From Pseudomonadota bacterium (GTDB lineage Bacteria > Pseudomonadota > Gammaproteobacteria > Steroidobacterales > Woeseiaceae): a DNA stretch of 64,000 bases. Shown here in pieces: positions 1 through 8,219 of this stretch. The notes under the pieces are model-generated. The model did not search any database, was not told where the DNA came from, and saw only the letters and a list, made by a program, of their open reading frames with translations. The position numbers were made by a program, and so were the translations under genes. The stretch is from contig JADFHE010000014.1 in assembly GCA_022567295.1 (NCBI GenBank), positions 1-64,000 of the forward strand. The letters are read 5' to 3'. Each line of letters begins with the position of its first letter. Position 1 is the stretch's first letter.

Positions 1-1
1 G

Positions 2-76
2 TGGTGGGGCGTGTAGGGATCGAACCTACGACCGGTCGGTTAAAAGCCGAATGCTCTACCTCTGAGCTAACGCCCC
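2..76 (-). tRNA. tRNA-Lys (anticodon UUU)
   Basis: Read on the minus strand this folds as a complete cloverleaf. The GGGGCGT acceptor arm pairs with ACGCCCC, followed by discriminator A and an encoded CCA. The D arm is GCTC/GAGC, the anticodon loop is CTTTTAA (anticodon TTT), and the T loop is TTCGATC. The outermost anticodon-stem pair looks mismatched. It lies about 100 bp downstream of cpoB on the same strand. E. coli also has tRNA-Lys genes directly behind cpoB (ybgF), so the synteny supports the call. Confidence 0.95.
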
Positions 77-179
77 ATCTGCGTAAAGGGTGGCAGAGAT
101 GCCACCCGAACGCCGGCGGCATAATACCCGATAATTGCCAAATAACAAGCGCCAAAAGGCGCGCTTGAATGAAGGCGCT

Positions 180-956
180 CTAGACGCCTTGTTCTTTCAT
201 CCGTTGCAATCGCTGGCCCGCAAGACGGGCGGCAGTTGTTTCTGGATACTCCGTCTGTACGCGAGCCAGAGAGCTACGCGCAGCATTCCAAAGTTTCAGC
301 TCGTAGTTGCAATACCCCATCTTCAATAACGCGTCCGGCACTTTTCGCGAACTCGGAAATTTCCTGATAACGATTTCGAATTCGCTCAATGCCTGGTCGA
401 ATCGCTGCGTCACATAGTGTGACTCAGCCAACCAGTACTGAGCATTATCGGCGAGCTCGCTCTCCGGAAACGTCACGAGGAACTGCTGGAACGCTAGTGC
501 CGCAGGCTCGTAGCGTTGTGCTTTCAGCAACTCGAATGCCGCCTGATAATTGTTTCGGTCTGATCCTCCCGGCATCGGTAACTGGCCGGGTGTCAATGTA
601 CCGCCGTCCATAACACTGACCGAGTTGCGTGCCTGAATTGACGTTTCCAGCTCCTGAATACGCGTGTCGAGGTCCACGTATAGCTGCCGTTGTCGATCAG
701 CGGTGCTTGCCGAGCTGTGCTCAAGCTCCTCAACACGCCCCTGAATTTCGTCGCCGCGTCGCTCAACCGCGCCGACCTGCTGGGTCAGATTCACCAGGCT
801 TTGGTTCCGAACCACGCGCTCGATACTCTGCAGCCTGCGTTCCAGTTCGGTGAGCTTGATCAATACCGGGTCTTCGGACGGCGGCATTAACGCGCAACCG
901 CTGAACACGAGCGCCGGCAACACCAGCAGAAAGGCTCTGTTGATATTCGAGGTCAT
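180..956 (-). CDS. cpoB: CpoB (YbgF), cell division coordinator of the Tol-Pal system
   Basis: Periplasmic protein that in E. coli links the Tol-Pal machine to septal peptidoglycan synthesis by PBP1B. The 258 residues match the family length of about 260. A hydrophobic signal ends in F-S-G-C (Cys21), so this version may be lipidated, whereas the E. coli protein is a soluble periplasmic protein. Residues about 30-90 are rich in Q, E, R and L heptads and should form the trimerising coiled coil. Residues about 130-255 carry tetratricopeptide repeats such as NAQYWLAESHY and ALLKMGYCNYEL. It is the last gene of the tol-pal operon, 7 bp after pal, and is followed by tRNA-Lys. The family call is secure; lipidation is inferred. 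Confidence 0.93.
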   Translation of the reverse strand: MTSNINRAFLLVLPALVFSGCALMPPSEDPVLIKLTELERRLQSIERVVRNQSLVNLTQQVGAVERRGDEIQGRVEELEHSSASTADRQRQLYVDLDTRIQELETSIQARNSVSVMDGGTLTPGQLPMPGGSDRNNYQAAFELLKAQRYEPAALAFQQFLVTFPESELADNAQYWLAESHYVTQRFDQALSEFEIVIRKFPSSRKVPDALLKMGYCNYELKLWNAARSSLARVQTEYPETTAARLAGQRLQRMKEQGV

Positions 957-963
957 TCAGATA

Positions 964-1473
964 TCACTGGGAGTACACAAACTCAACGCGGCGGTTCTGA
1001 GCGTAGTCACTCTCGGAGCTGCCCATCGCCTGCGGACGTTCTTCGCCGAAGCTGACTGTCTGAATTTGCGACCCAGCGACACCTTGAATCATGAGTATTC
1101 GGCGGACTGCCTGCGCCCGGCGCTCGCCGAGGCCAATGTTGTACTCGCGAGAACCCCGCTCATCCGCGTGACCTTCGAGTCGCACGCTGCTGAATGAGCT
1201 GTCGTTGAGCCGGATCGCGTGGCCTGCAACCAGGTCCTGATCCTGAGGGCGGACCTCGGAGGAATCGAAATCAAAGTAAATAACGTCGCCCAGTTGTTCT
1301 TCGGTGTCGAAGAACTCGCCGCCACCGAGCCCATCGGTCCCGGCTCCCGACGTATCGGCGCCGCTGTCGCCGCCATACGTTGTGTCGGTGGGGTCGGGAT
1401 CGGGAATGGTCTGCTGACAGCCAGCGAGCATTGCGCCCAGTAGCGCGATTGCGAATATTTTGTAGTAAGACAT
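964..1473 (-). CDS. pal: Pal, peptidoglycan-associated outer-membrane lipoprotein
   Basis: Anchors the outer membrane to peptidoglycan and is recruited to the septum by the Tol complex. The 169-residue product has a lipoprotein signal ending L-A-G-C (Cys19), a Gly/Asp/Thr-rich flexible linker at about 21-50, and an OmpA-C domain from about 60. The peptidoglycan-binding segment contains EGHADERGSREYNIGLGERR. AAGGG lies 7 nt before the ATG. The 83-bp AT-rich gap between tolB and pal (1474-1556) holds a minus-strand TATAAT at 1548-1553 without a convincing -35, so an internal promoter for pal-cpoB is possible but unproven. Confidence 0.97.
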   Translation of the reverse strand: MSYYKIFAIALLGAMLAGCQQTIPDPDPTDTTYGGDSGADTSGAGTDGLGGGEFFDTEEQLGDVIYFDFDSSEVRPQDQDLVAGHAIRLNDSSFSSVRLEGHADERGSREYNIGLGERRAQAVRRILMIQGVAGSQIQTVSFGEERPQAMGSSESDYAQNRRVEFVYSQ

Positions 1474-1556
1474 AGCTAAACCCTTGTGGTTTTAAGTGAG
1501 GTAATTAGTTAATAAAAACAGTAACTAAAGTATGTTATTTAAAGTTAATTATAAAT

Positions 1557-2855
1557 TTAGAATCGTGGAAACGGCGACCATACCGGCTCGCGGACATCTC
1601 CCCGCCCTGACGCCATTTTCTGCCGTATCAGGCCATCGGCTGATACGGTCTCAAGTACTCCGTCACGACCCTCCCGTGTGGCGTAAATCAAGATATCACT
1701 GTTCGGCGCGAAGCTCGGCGACTCGTCTTGTCGACCAGTCGACAGTACCATCAAATCCCTCCGCTCGAGATTCATAACAGCGATACGAAAGTTGCCACGA
1801 TCATTGTGCACCATTGCCAGTCGCGTACCATCCGGCGACAGCCGCGGCCGCGCATTATAACTCCCTTCAAACGTAATGCGCTCCGGAGTTCCACCATTTG
1901 CTGATATTCGGTAAACCTGAGGACCGCCGCTGCGATCGGACGTGAAGTAAATGTTCCGGCCATCCGGCGACCAGGTGCCTTCCGTATCGATGGCGCGATG
2001 TGTTGTCAGACGCTTTGTCTGACGGGATGTGATGTCCAGCACATAGATATCCAGGTTACCGCTAACGCCACCCAGTGTGATAACCAATTTTCGACCATCG
2101 GGCGAAAACGCAGGCGCACCATTGATACCGGGCTTGTTCGAGATCCGGAAGCGGTTACCCGAACGCAAAGTCTGTACGAAGATAGACGACTTCGAACCTT
2201 CAAATGATACATAGGCCAGTTGGCGGCTGTCCGGTGACCATGCGGGCGACATAATCGGATCCTTGCTCTCCATGATCTTGTAATCATTCTCACCGTCTTG
2301 ATCGGAGACGATCAGTGAGTACAGTCGTTCATCACCACGCTGCTCCGCCGTCACGTAGGCAACTTTGGTGCCGAATACCCCTTTAATTCCGGTCAGCTTC
2401 TCGTAAATCATGTCTGCCGCACGGTGGGCAGCACCTCGCATGGTGCCACTGCTCGCCGGCATGCGATAACCAACCAATTGCCTGCGCCGGAACGTATCGA
2501 ACAGCTGAAACTGCAATGTATACGCATTCGCGCCGGTCTGCGTGACCTTACCAACGACAACGGCCTCCACGCCGAGAATCGTCCAGTCATCGAAATCGAC
2601 GTCCGAGCCGTCCGTAGGTTTCTGCAGCATATCGTTCGCGGCGATTGGCGCAAATCTTCCGCTGCGATACAGATCGCTCGTTATCACGGCGGCCACGTCG
2701 AGTGGCATATCCGTTGAACTGCCTTCCCACCCAAACGGCACGATGGCAACTGGCGTCGGTTGCGCGATGCCCTGTACGTCAATAACCAGCTCTGCATTCG
2801 CCTGCGCGGACATCAGAGTTACGATAATCAGTGATCTTTTGAAGTTCTTCAGCAC
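1557..2855 (-). CDS. tolB: TolB, periplasmic beta-propeller of the Tol-Pal system
   Basis: Periplasmic TolB binds Pal and shuttles between it and TolA. The N-terminal alpha/beta domain is followed by WD40-like beta-propeller repeats with recurring SPDGR/SPDS motifs (WSPDSRQLAYVS, FSPDGRKLVIT, WSPDGRNIYFTS, LSPDGTRLAMV). I chose the GTG at 2855 because GAGGA lies 5 nt before it and it gives a compact signal peptide (basic start, hydrophobic core, cut after A-N-A). The longer reading starts at a TTG (2879), adds eight residues and has no clear ribosome site. It lies 26 bp after tolA and is translationally downstream in the same operon. Confidence 0.96.
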   Translation of the reverse strand: MLKNFKRSLIIVTLMSAQANAELVIDVQGIAQPTPVAIVPFGWEGSSTDMPLDVAAVITSDLYRSGRFAPIAANDMLQKPTDGSDVDFDDWTILGVEAVVVGKVTQTGANAYTLQFQLFDTFRRRQLVGYRMPASSGTMRGAAHRAADMIYEKLTGIKGVFGTKVAYVTAEQRGDERLYSLIVSDQDGENDYKIMESKDPIMSPAWSPDSRQLAYVSFEGSKSSIFVQTLRSGNRFRISNKPGINGAPAFSPDGRKLVITLGGVSGNLDIYVLDITSRQTKRLTTHRAIDTEGTWSPDGRNIYFTSDRSGGPQVYRISANGGTPERITFEGSYNARPRLSPDGTRLAMVHNDRGNFRIAVMNLERRDLMVLSTGRQDESPSFAPNSDILIYATREGRDGVLETVSADGLIRQKMASGRGDVREPVWSPFPRF

Positions 2856-2881
2856 ACTATCCTCATTGATTTCTGCCAACC

Positions 2882-3649
2882 CTACTGACGAATACTTAAG
2901 TTTAGCAAGATGTTTCTATCGAACAGACTGGGATCCGAAGGTTCCGGCAACGGTGAGGATTTATGAATCGCGGCCTCTACCGACCGTCTGACGGCATCGT
3001 CACCGTTGCACGTCAGAATGGTCACGCCGGTTACGTCGCCACCTGGAGCCTGTCGCACGCGCACGGCACACTTCAGCTCGGCCCCCGCACTCGCTGGCGC
3101 AGCCCAGTTGCGTTCAATTTCTTGCCGAATCAGGGCCATATAGACTGCCAGCTCTCCCGAACTGACGGCGGCAAAGCGATTTTCTTCCGCGTCTATTTCC
3201 GCCTGACGTGCCTCAGCCTCCAGTTCCTTCCGAATGCGTTCGTTTTCGTCGCGCTGTCGCTGGATATCTTCCTGGCGCTTCCGTTCCGCTTCCTGTCGTT
3301 CGCGTTCCTTGCGTGCCTCATTCTGCTTCTCGCGCTCGGCCTCTTTCTGCCGGCGAATTTTTTCCAGCCGTTGTTTTTCGATCAGCGTGTCGTGTATGCG
3401 CTTCTCTTCCTCTGCCTGCCGGCGCAGCTCTTCACTGTTATCGGGTTGCGGTGGGACCGGATCGGGTTTTTTCTCGACCACAGGCGGTGCCGCGTCCGGT
3501 ATCTCGGGAACGAGAGTTGCCCGGATCATCATTGGTGTGAACGGCGCAGGCCGTGCCCAATCGAATGCGACCAGCATTGAGGCAAACAGCACGACATGCA
3601 GGATCACGGCCATGCTGATTGGAGCAAAATTGCTGGCGTTACGAGCCAC
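2882..3649 (-). CDS. tolA: TolA, inner-membrane to periplasm-spanning protein
   Basis: Transmits proton-motive-force energy from TolQR to Pal and TolB. One N-terminal membrane helix (about residues 10-30, ISMAVILHVVLFASMLVAF) is followed by a proline-containing stretch. A long charged helix of about 65-155, rich in R, E, K, Q and A, is the domain II stalk. The C-terminal domain of about 160-255 (VYMALIRQEIERNW ... CAVRVRQAPGG) is the TolA/TonB-like fold. At 255 residues it is shorter than E. coli TolA (421), with a compact stalk. It starts 8 bp after tolR. Confidence 0.93.
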   Translation of the reverse strand: MARNASNFAPISMAVILHVVLFASMLVAFDWARPAPFTPMMIRATLVPEIPDAAPPVVEKKPDPVPPQPDNSEELRRQAEEEKRIHDTLIEKQRLEKIRRQKEAEREKQNEARKERERQEAERKRQEDIQRQRDENERIRKELEAEARQAEIDAEENRFAAVSSGELAVYMALIRQEIERNWAAPASAGAELKCAVRVRQAPGGDVTGVTILTCNGDDAVRRSVEAAIHKSSPLPEPSDPSLFDRNILLNLSIRQ

Positions 3650-3657
3650 TCGTCGAA

Positions 3658-4101
3658 CTACTCCGGTACCGGGTAACTGTCCAGCGGATCGGTTACGAAG
3701 CCGATATTCTGTGCGCCACCCTTCTGCAACAGCACCATGGCACCAACGACGTTACCGTATGGCACAGCGCGATCCGCTTTCACAAGAATAGGTGTATCCG
3801 GTCGGTTCCTCAGTACAGCACCCACGCGTGCCACAACCTCTTTTCCCGTCGTTGGCTGGTCTTCATCGTCGCCAACGTTGAGGTAAAGATTGCCCTCGGC
3901 ATCGACGCTCAGGACCAGTGGTTGGTGATTGGCTATGTCCTTGATCGGTTCCGAACTCGCTTTTGGCAAGTTCACTTCGATGCCCTGTGTCAGCATCGGC
4001 GCTGTCACCATAAAGATAACCAGCAAGACCAGCATGACGTCGATGTAGGGTACGACGTTGATCTCAGCCATCAGTTTGCGTTTTTGTAGCAGCGTGGCCA
4101 T
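3658..4101 (-). CDS. tolR: TolR, Tol-Pal proton-channel subunit
   Basis: With TolQ it forms the proton-driven motor, homologous to ExbD. The 147-residue protein has one membrane helix with the conserved channel aspartate in VVPYIDVMLVLLVIFMVTAP, then a periplasmic domain. A longer in-frame reading exists upstream but runs through the end of tolQ. The ATG at 4101 lies one base beyond the tolQ stop, has GGGAGAA just upstream and begins MATLLQKRKLMAEINVVPYI, which matches family N-termini. Confidence 0.96.
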   Translation of the reverse strand: MATLLQKRKLMAEINVVPYIDVMLVLLVIFMVTAPMLTQGIEVNLPKASSEPIKDIANHQPLVLSVDAEGNLYLNVGDDEDQPTTGKEVVARVGAVLRNRPDTPILVKADRAVPYGNVVGAMVLLQKGGAQNIGFVTDPLDSYPVPE

Positions 4102-4102
4102 T

Positions 4103-4789
4103 TCATTCTCCCTGCTTGGCGCGCGCGTGACGTTGCAGGATGCTCGCGAATTCTTCCGTGAAGCCGTCGTAACGGTATTCGAGCCGCACAACCTTGTCTA
4201 CGTAGCGGTTGTATGCAATCACGGCGGGAATCGCCGCAAACAGTCCCATTGCCGTCGCGATCAGCGCCTCGGCAATCGGCGGTGCAACGACGGCGAGCGT
4301 TGCGGATTGCACATTCGCCAGACCCATGAAAGCACCCATAATTCCCCAGACGGTGCCGAACAATCCAACATAAGGACTGGTTGAGCCAATTGTCGCCAGC
4401 GTCGCAAGGCCCTGCTCGAGCCGGTCGACCTCACGCATCTGCGCCACGCGCATGGCGCGACGACACTCGTCAATCATTTTATCGGTCGTGCTGTCACCGG
4501 CCTGCAGTGCTCGATTGAACTCCCGAAACCCGGATTCAAATATGCCGGCCATCCCGATACTGCCGCCTTTGGCGCGCGTTGCGCTGCGATACAGCGTATT
4601 GAGGTCACCACCGGACCAGAATGCGGCCTCGAATTCGTCCGAAGCGTCCTTCGTGCGCCGAATCAGGCGTCGCTTGGTAAAGATGATGCTCCACGACATA
4701 ATTGAAGCACCGATCAGCAGAAGGATTACGATCTGCACCGGCATACTGGCGTCCCATAGGAGGCTGATGACTGACATATCTGCGGTCAT
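4103..4789 (-). CDS. tolQ: TolQ, Tol-Pal motor subunit
   Basis: Inner-membrane proton-channel subunit of the MotA/TolQ/ExbB family. The 228 residues contain a first membrane helix at about 18-38 and two more at about 135-155 and 168-190. The conserved family segment TIGSTSPYVGLFGTVWGIMG precedes the second helix and PPIAEALIATAMGLFAAIPA covers the third. The start overlaps the end of ybgC by 4 nt (ATGA), indicating translational coupling. Confidence 0.97.
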   Translation of the reverse strand: MTADMSVISLLWDASMPVQIVILLLIGASIMSWSIIFTKRRLIRRTKDASDEFEAAFWSGGDLNTLYRSATRAKGGSIGMAGIFESGFREFNRALQAGDSTTDKMIDECRRAMRVAQMREVDRLEQGLATLATIGSTSPYVGLFGTVWGIMGAFMGLANVQSATLAVVAPPIAEALIATAMGLFAAIPAVIAYNRYVDKVVRLEYRYDGFTEEFASILQRHARAKQGE

Positions 4790-5199
4790 GATGGGTTTTC
4801 CTCGAAAAATGTCGGCGGAACTCGCTTCGGCCTCTTCGTGTCGGCATCCAGGTAGGCGGCCTTAACGCCTCCGCGGACCAGGAGTTCGCCGTCCAGGCGA
4901 TTGCGGTAAATGTTTTGCTCTATATCAAATGAGACACGCGTAAGCTGCTGCAGCGCAGCCGTAACGATCAGCTCGTCATTAAGTTTCGCCGGTACCAGGA
5001 ATTGCGCCTGAACTTCAGTCACGACGAATATCCGTCGTTCGTCAGCCAGCATTGCAACCTGGTCGATCCCGAGTGCACGCAACCATTCGGTCCGCGCGCG
5101 CTCCATAAAGCGAAAATAATTTGCGTAATACACAACGCCCTGAGCATCCGTGTCTTCATAATAAACGCGTACCGGCCACTCAAAGGGTTTATTCATCAT
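4786..5199 (-). CDS. ybgC: YbgC-type acyl-CoA thioesterase
   Basis: Hot-dog-fold thioesterase encoded with tol-pal in most gammaproteobacteria. It hydrolyses acyl-CoAs and associates with phospholipid synthesis enzymes in E. coli. The 137 residues begin with the family signature [20 protein letters not shown], with the catalytic Asp in D-A-Q-G-V-V-Y, followed by [12 protein letters not shown]. The start overlaps ruvB by 4 nt and the end overlaps tolQ by 4 nt. Confidence 0.95.
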   Translation of the reverse strand: MMNKPFEWPVRVYYEDTDAQGVVYYANYFRFMERARTEWLRALGIDQVAMLADERRIFVVTEVQAQFLVPAKLNDELIVTAALQQLTRVSFDIEQNIYRNRLDGELLVRGGVKAAYLDADTKRPKRVPPTFFEENPS

Positions 5200-6248
5200 T
5201 CTCGGTCATTATCAAAGGGCAGGTCCTGCGTTACCGATGAAGTCGGCGGCTGCAACCCGAAATGCAAATAGGCATTCTTGGTCGCGACCCGGCCTCGCGC
5301 CGTACGCATCATGAATCCCTGCTGGATCAAATAAGGCTCGAGCACATCCTCGATTGTCCCTCTTTCCTCGCCAATCGCCGCCGACAGACTTTCAATTCCA
5401 ACGGGCCCGCCATCGAATTTCTCAATGATCGTCCGCATCAGGCGACGGTCAAGCGCATCGAAGCCATGAGGATCGACCTGCAAAACATCCATTGCACGTT
5501 CAGCGACCTCGCCCGTGACGACGCCATCGCCTTCAACTTGCGCGAAGTCACGAACGCGGCGGAGCAAACGGTTGGCAATTCGCGGAGTACCACGAGCACG
5601 GGTCGCAATCGCCCTGGCACCGTCGTCGTCAGTAGGAAGACTCAGTATCCCGGCAGTACGTCGCACAATCGCCTCCAGATCATCGGCCGAATAGAACTCG
5701 AGCCGCTGCACGATGCCAAAGCGATCCCGCAACGGTGACGTCAGCAACCCTGCGCGTGTCGTTGCGCCAACCAGCGTGAACGGCGGCAGGTCCAGTCTTA
5801 TTGAACGCGCACCAGGACCTTCCCCAATCATGATATCCAGCTGAAAGTCCTCCAGTGCCGGATACAGAACTTCCTCCACAACCGGGCTAAGCCGGTGTAA
5901 TTCATCGACAAAGAGCACATCATTCGGTTCGAGATTCGTCAGTATCGCGGCCAGATCGCCAGGACGCTCAAGTACCGGGCCCGATGTCTGACGCAGACCC
6001 ACTCCCATCTCGTTCGCGATGATGTGAGCCAATGTGGTCTTGCCAAGTCCTGGCGGACCGAAAATTAAGACGTGATCGAGCGCTTCTTCACGGCGTCGAG
6101 CCGCTTCGATGAAGATGCGCATCTGTTGTTTTAGGTCAGGCTGACCGACGAATTCCGCAAGGGTTTTCGGTCGAAAAGCGCGGTCAAACGCTTTATCGTC
6201 GCCACCCGATTCGGCACTGGTCAGACGATCGTGTTCAACGCTCGACAT
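5196..6248 (-). CDS. ruvB: RuvB, Holliday-junction branch-migration ATPase
   Basis: Hexameric AAA+ motor that drives branch migration with RuvA. The 350 residues show [12 protein letters not shown] near the start, Walker A GPPGLGKT, Walker [11 protein letters not shown], sensor-1 region [18 protein letters not shown] and the arginine-rich C-terminal winged helix ([17 protein letters not shown]). It starts immediately after the ruvA stop and overlaps ybgC, so recombination and Tol-Pal genes are co-transcribed. Confidence 0.98.
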   Translation of the reverse strand: MSSVEHDRLTSAESGGDDKAFDRAFRPKTLAEFVGQPDLKQQMRIFIEAARRREEALDHVLIFGPPGLGKTTLAHIIANEMGVGLRQTSGPVLERPGDLAAILTNLEPNDVLFVDELHRLSPVVEEVLYPALEDFQLDIMIGEGPGARSIRLDLPPFTLVGATTRAGLLTSPLRDRFGIVQRLEFYSADDLEAIVRRTAGILSLPTDDDGARAIATRARGTPRIANRLLRRVRDFAQVEGDGVVTGEVAERAMDVLQVDPHGFDALDRRLMRTIIEKFDGGPVGIESLSAAIGEERGTIEDVLEPYLIQQGFMMRTARGRVATKNAYLHFGLQPPTSSVTQDLPFDNDRE

Positions 6249-6839
6249 TTAATTCGCCGCCTGCTTGAGCGCGAGGCGGATGATATCTTCGACCGACTTT
6301 TCTTCAATATCAAGCTTCGCGATCAGTTTGTTTACTTCTTGCGGTTTGTAACCGAGGGCGACCAGCGCATCGACCGCCTCGTTGCGTGCACTTGCCGCAA
6401 CCGTTAGCGGCGCAGCTGTGGCACCACCGGGCGCAGACGCACCAATTCGATCGCGCATTTCTATGATTAGACGCTCTGCGGTTTTCTTGCCAACACCGGG
6501 AATCCTGGATAGTGCTGTCGTGTCTTCAAGTTCGACGCAGCGGCGAAAATCGTTCGTTGTCATGGCCGATAAAATACCGAGCGCCAGTTTAGCGCCGACA
6601 CGATTAACCTTTAGCAGAGTCCGAAACATCAGTCTTTCGTCTTCGGTCGAAAAGCCGTAAAGAATCTGGGCGTCTTCACGGACCAGGAGATGCGTATACA
6701 GGAACAGATCGGCCCCGGTCTCGGGCAAATCAAGAAAGGTCGACATCGGTGTCTCAAGCTCATAGCCGACCCCGCCGCATTCAACGACGATTCGCGGCGC
6801 CTGTTTAAATGTCAGCCGGCCACGCACTGATCCAATCAT
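6249..6839 (-). CDS. ruvA: RuvA, Holliday-junction recognition subunit
   Basis: Tetrameric DNA-binding partner of RuvB. The 196-residue reading begins MIGSVRGRL as in the family (E. coli 203). A much longer upstream reading runs through ruvC and is not real. An OB-fold of about 1-62 is followed by helix-hairpin-helix motifs, the clearest being LSRIPGVGKKTAERLIIEM, and a C-terminal UBA-like domain ending near ALKQAAN. The ATG overlaps the ruvC stop in an ATGA coupling site. Confidence 0.97.
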   Translation of the reverse strand: MIGSVRGRLTFKQAPRIVVECGGVGYELETPMSTFLDLPETGADLFLYTHLLVREDAQILYGFSTEDERLMFRTLLKVNRVGAKLALGILSAMTTNDFRRCVELEDTTALSRIPGVGKKTAERLIIEMRDRIGASAPGGATAAPLTVAASARNEAVDALVALGYKPQEVNKLIAKLDIEEKSVEDIIRLALKQAAN

Positions 6840-7357
6840 TGAGCACCTGCTATGGCTGCACCCGTGCCAAGTTGCGCGTGGATACGCCGTTGGTGGCCAT
6901 GGCACAACGCCGTCGCCAGGGCGTCTGCTGCATCCGGGGCAGGAACACCGTCGAGACTCAGAATGGACACAACCATGTGCTGCACTTGCTCTTTTGTCGC
7001 CGCGCCGGTGCCGACTACGGCCTGTTTTATCGCGCGCGGCGCATACTCGTACACTTCCGCACCGTGCTTGAATGTCGCACAAATGGCGGCCGAGCGGGCC
7101 TGCCCTAGTTTTAAGGCGCTGCCCGCATTCTTATGCATGAATACGCTTTCGATCGCGACTATATCCGGACGAAACTCATCAACGATGCCGCCGACCGCTT
7201 CGAATATCTGTCGCAACCGGTCGGCAAACGCGCCGTCAATGCTCTTTACGGTACCACTAGCGACATACAGCGCTTGATCGCCGTCAAAATCGACCACGCC
7301 AAAGCCCGTCAGCCGAGAGCCCGGATCGATACCCAGTATGCGTATTTTGCTTGTCAA
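6836..7357 (-). CDS. ruvC: RuvC, Holliday-junction resolvase
   Basis: Endonuclease that cuts Holliday junctions. RNase H-fold motifs are GIDPGSRLTGFG (first catalytic Asp), IVAIESVF (Glu) and DAADALATALCHGH (C-terminal Asp pair). I chose the TTG at 7357 because it lies just after the yebC stop and gives 173 residues, the E. coli length, with the N-terminus TSKIRILGIDPGS. A GTG at 7390 inside yebC would add eleven residues. Neither has a strong ribosome site, so coupling to yebC termination is likely. Confidence 0.95.
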   Translation of the reverse strand: MTSKIRILGIDPGSRLTGFGVVDFDGDQALYVASGTVKSIDGAFADRLRQIFEAVGGIVDEFRPDIVAIESVFMHKNAGSALKLGQARSAAICATFKHGAEVYEYAPRAIKQAVVGTGAATKEQVQHMVVSILSLDGVPAPDAADALATALCHGHQRRIHAQLGTGAAIAGAQ

Positions 7358-7364
7358 TTCAGTC

Positions 7365-8108
7365 TCAAATCTGTGCGAGCACTTCTTCACTTATGTCGGC
7401 GTTGCTGTAGACCTCCTGAACGTCGTCCAGGCCCTCAAGCATGTCGAGCATCTTGATCATGGATGTCGCTGCTTTAATATCGAGCTCCGCACTCGTCGAG
7501 GCGCGCATTGTGACTTGAGCATGCTCGGGATTGATGCCGGCCGCTATCATCGCGTCTCGAACCTGCTCGAAATCGCCGGGTGATGTCAGAACTTCCAGAG
7601 AGCCGTCTTCCTCGGCGATAACATCTTCCGCCCCGGCGTCAATCGCCGCCTCCATAACCACGTCTTCGTCGCTGCCGGCCGGGAAAATAAGTTGCCCGAC
7701 CTGGTTGAACAGGTAGTTTACCGAACCGTCCGCGCCCAGGATGCCACCAAATTTAGTGAACGCGTGGCGTATCTCTGCGACCGTACGATTACGATTGTCC
7801 GTCAGGCAATCGACCATGACAGCCGTACCGCCCGGACCATAACCCTCGTAGCGGATTTCGTGATAATCCGCGCCGTCCATCTCGCCCGCCCCGCGCCTTA
7901 CAGCACGCTCGATATTGTCTTTTGGCATGCTCTGGGCTTTCGCCTTATCGACCGCCACGCGAAGCCGGGGATTCGCGTCAATATCGCTACCACCCATCTT
8001 CGCCGCGACCGTGATTTCGCGAATCAGCTTGGTAAAGAGTTTGCCGCGCTTTTTATCCTGCGCACCCTTGCGATGCTGGATATTCGCCCATTTACTATGT
8101 CCTGCCAT
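7365..8108 (-). CDS. yebC: YebC family translation/transcription factor
   Basis: Conserved protein of the YebC/TACO1 family, found upstream of ruvC in many gammaproteobacteria. Family members relieve ribosome stalling at proline stretches or act as regulators. The 247 residues begin with the family signature [20 protein letters not shown] and contain [20 protein letters not shown]. It is the promoter-proximal gene of the yebC-ruvCAB-ybgC-tol unit and diverges from relA across 111 bp. Confidence 0.97.
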   Translation of the reverse strand: MAGHSKWANIQHRKGAQDKKRGKLFTKLIREITVAAKMGGSDIDANPRLRVAVDKAKAQSMPKDNIERAVRRGAGEMDGADYHEIRYEGYGPGGTAVMVDCLTDNRNRTVAEIRHAFTKFGGILGADGSVNYLFNQVGQLIFPAGSDEDVVMEAAIDAGAEDVIAEEDGSLEVLTSPGDFEQVRDAMIAAGINPEHAQVTMRASTSAELDIKAATSMIKMLDMLEGLDDVQEVYSNADISEEVLAQI

Positions 8109-8142
8109 GACGTCCTGATTTTACAGTGCCCAAGTAAAACTC

Positions 8143-8161
8143 CGACCAGACAGGCTGGTCG
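8143..8161. promoter_or_regulatory. Inverted repeat in the yebC-relA divergent spacer
   Basis: CGACCAG and CTGGTCG form a perfect 7-bp inverted repeat with a 5-base spacer. It lies 59 bp before the relA ATG and 35 bp before the yebC ATG. A TATGAT at 8172-8177 downstream could be a relA -10 box, which would put this palindrome over the -35 region. An operator is inferred; a short hairpin is the alternative. Confidence 0.35.
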
Positions 8162-8219
8162 AAACTGCGCGTATGATAACGGGTATTGCACGAACAGGCA
8201 CTCACGAGAAGCACGGAAA

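Noticed and set aside
3208-3791. Long plus-strand frames antisense to tolA
   Set aside because: They mirror the Arg/Glu-rich tolA stalk and encode implausible Ser/Arg/Cys-rich proteins.
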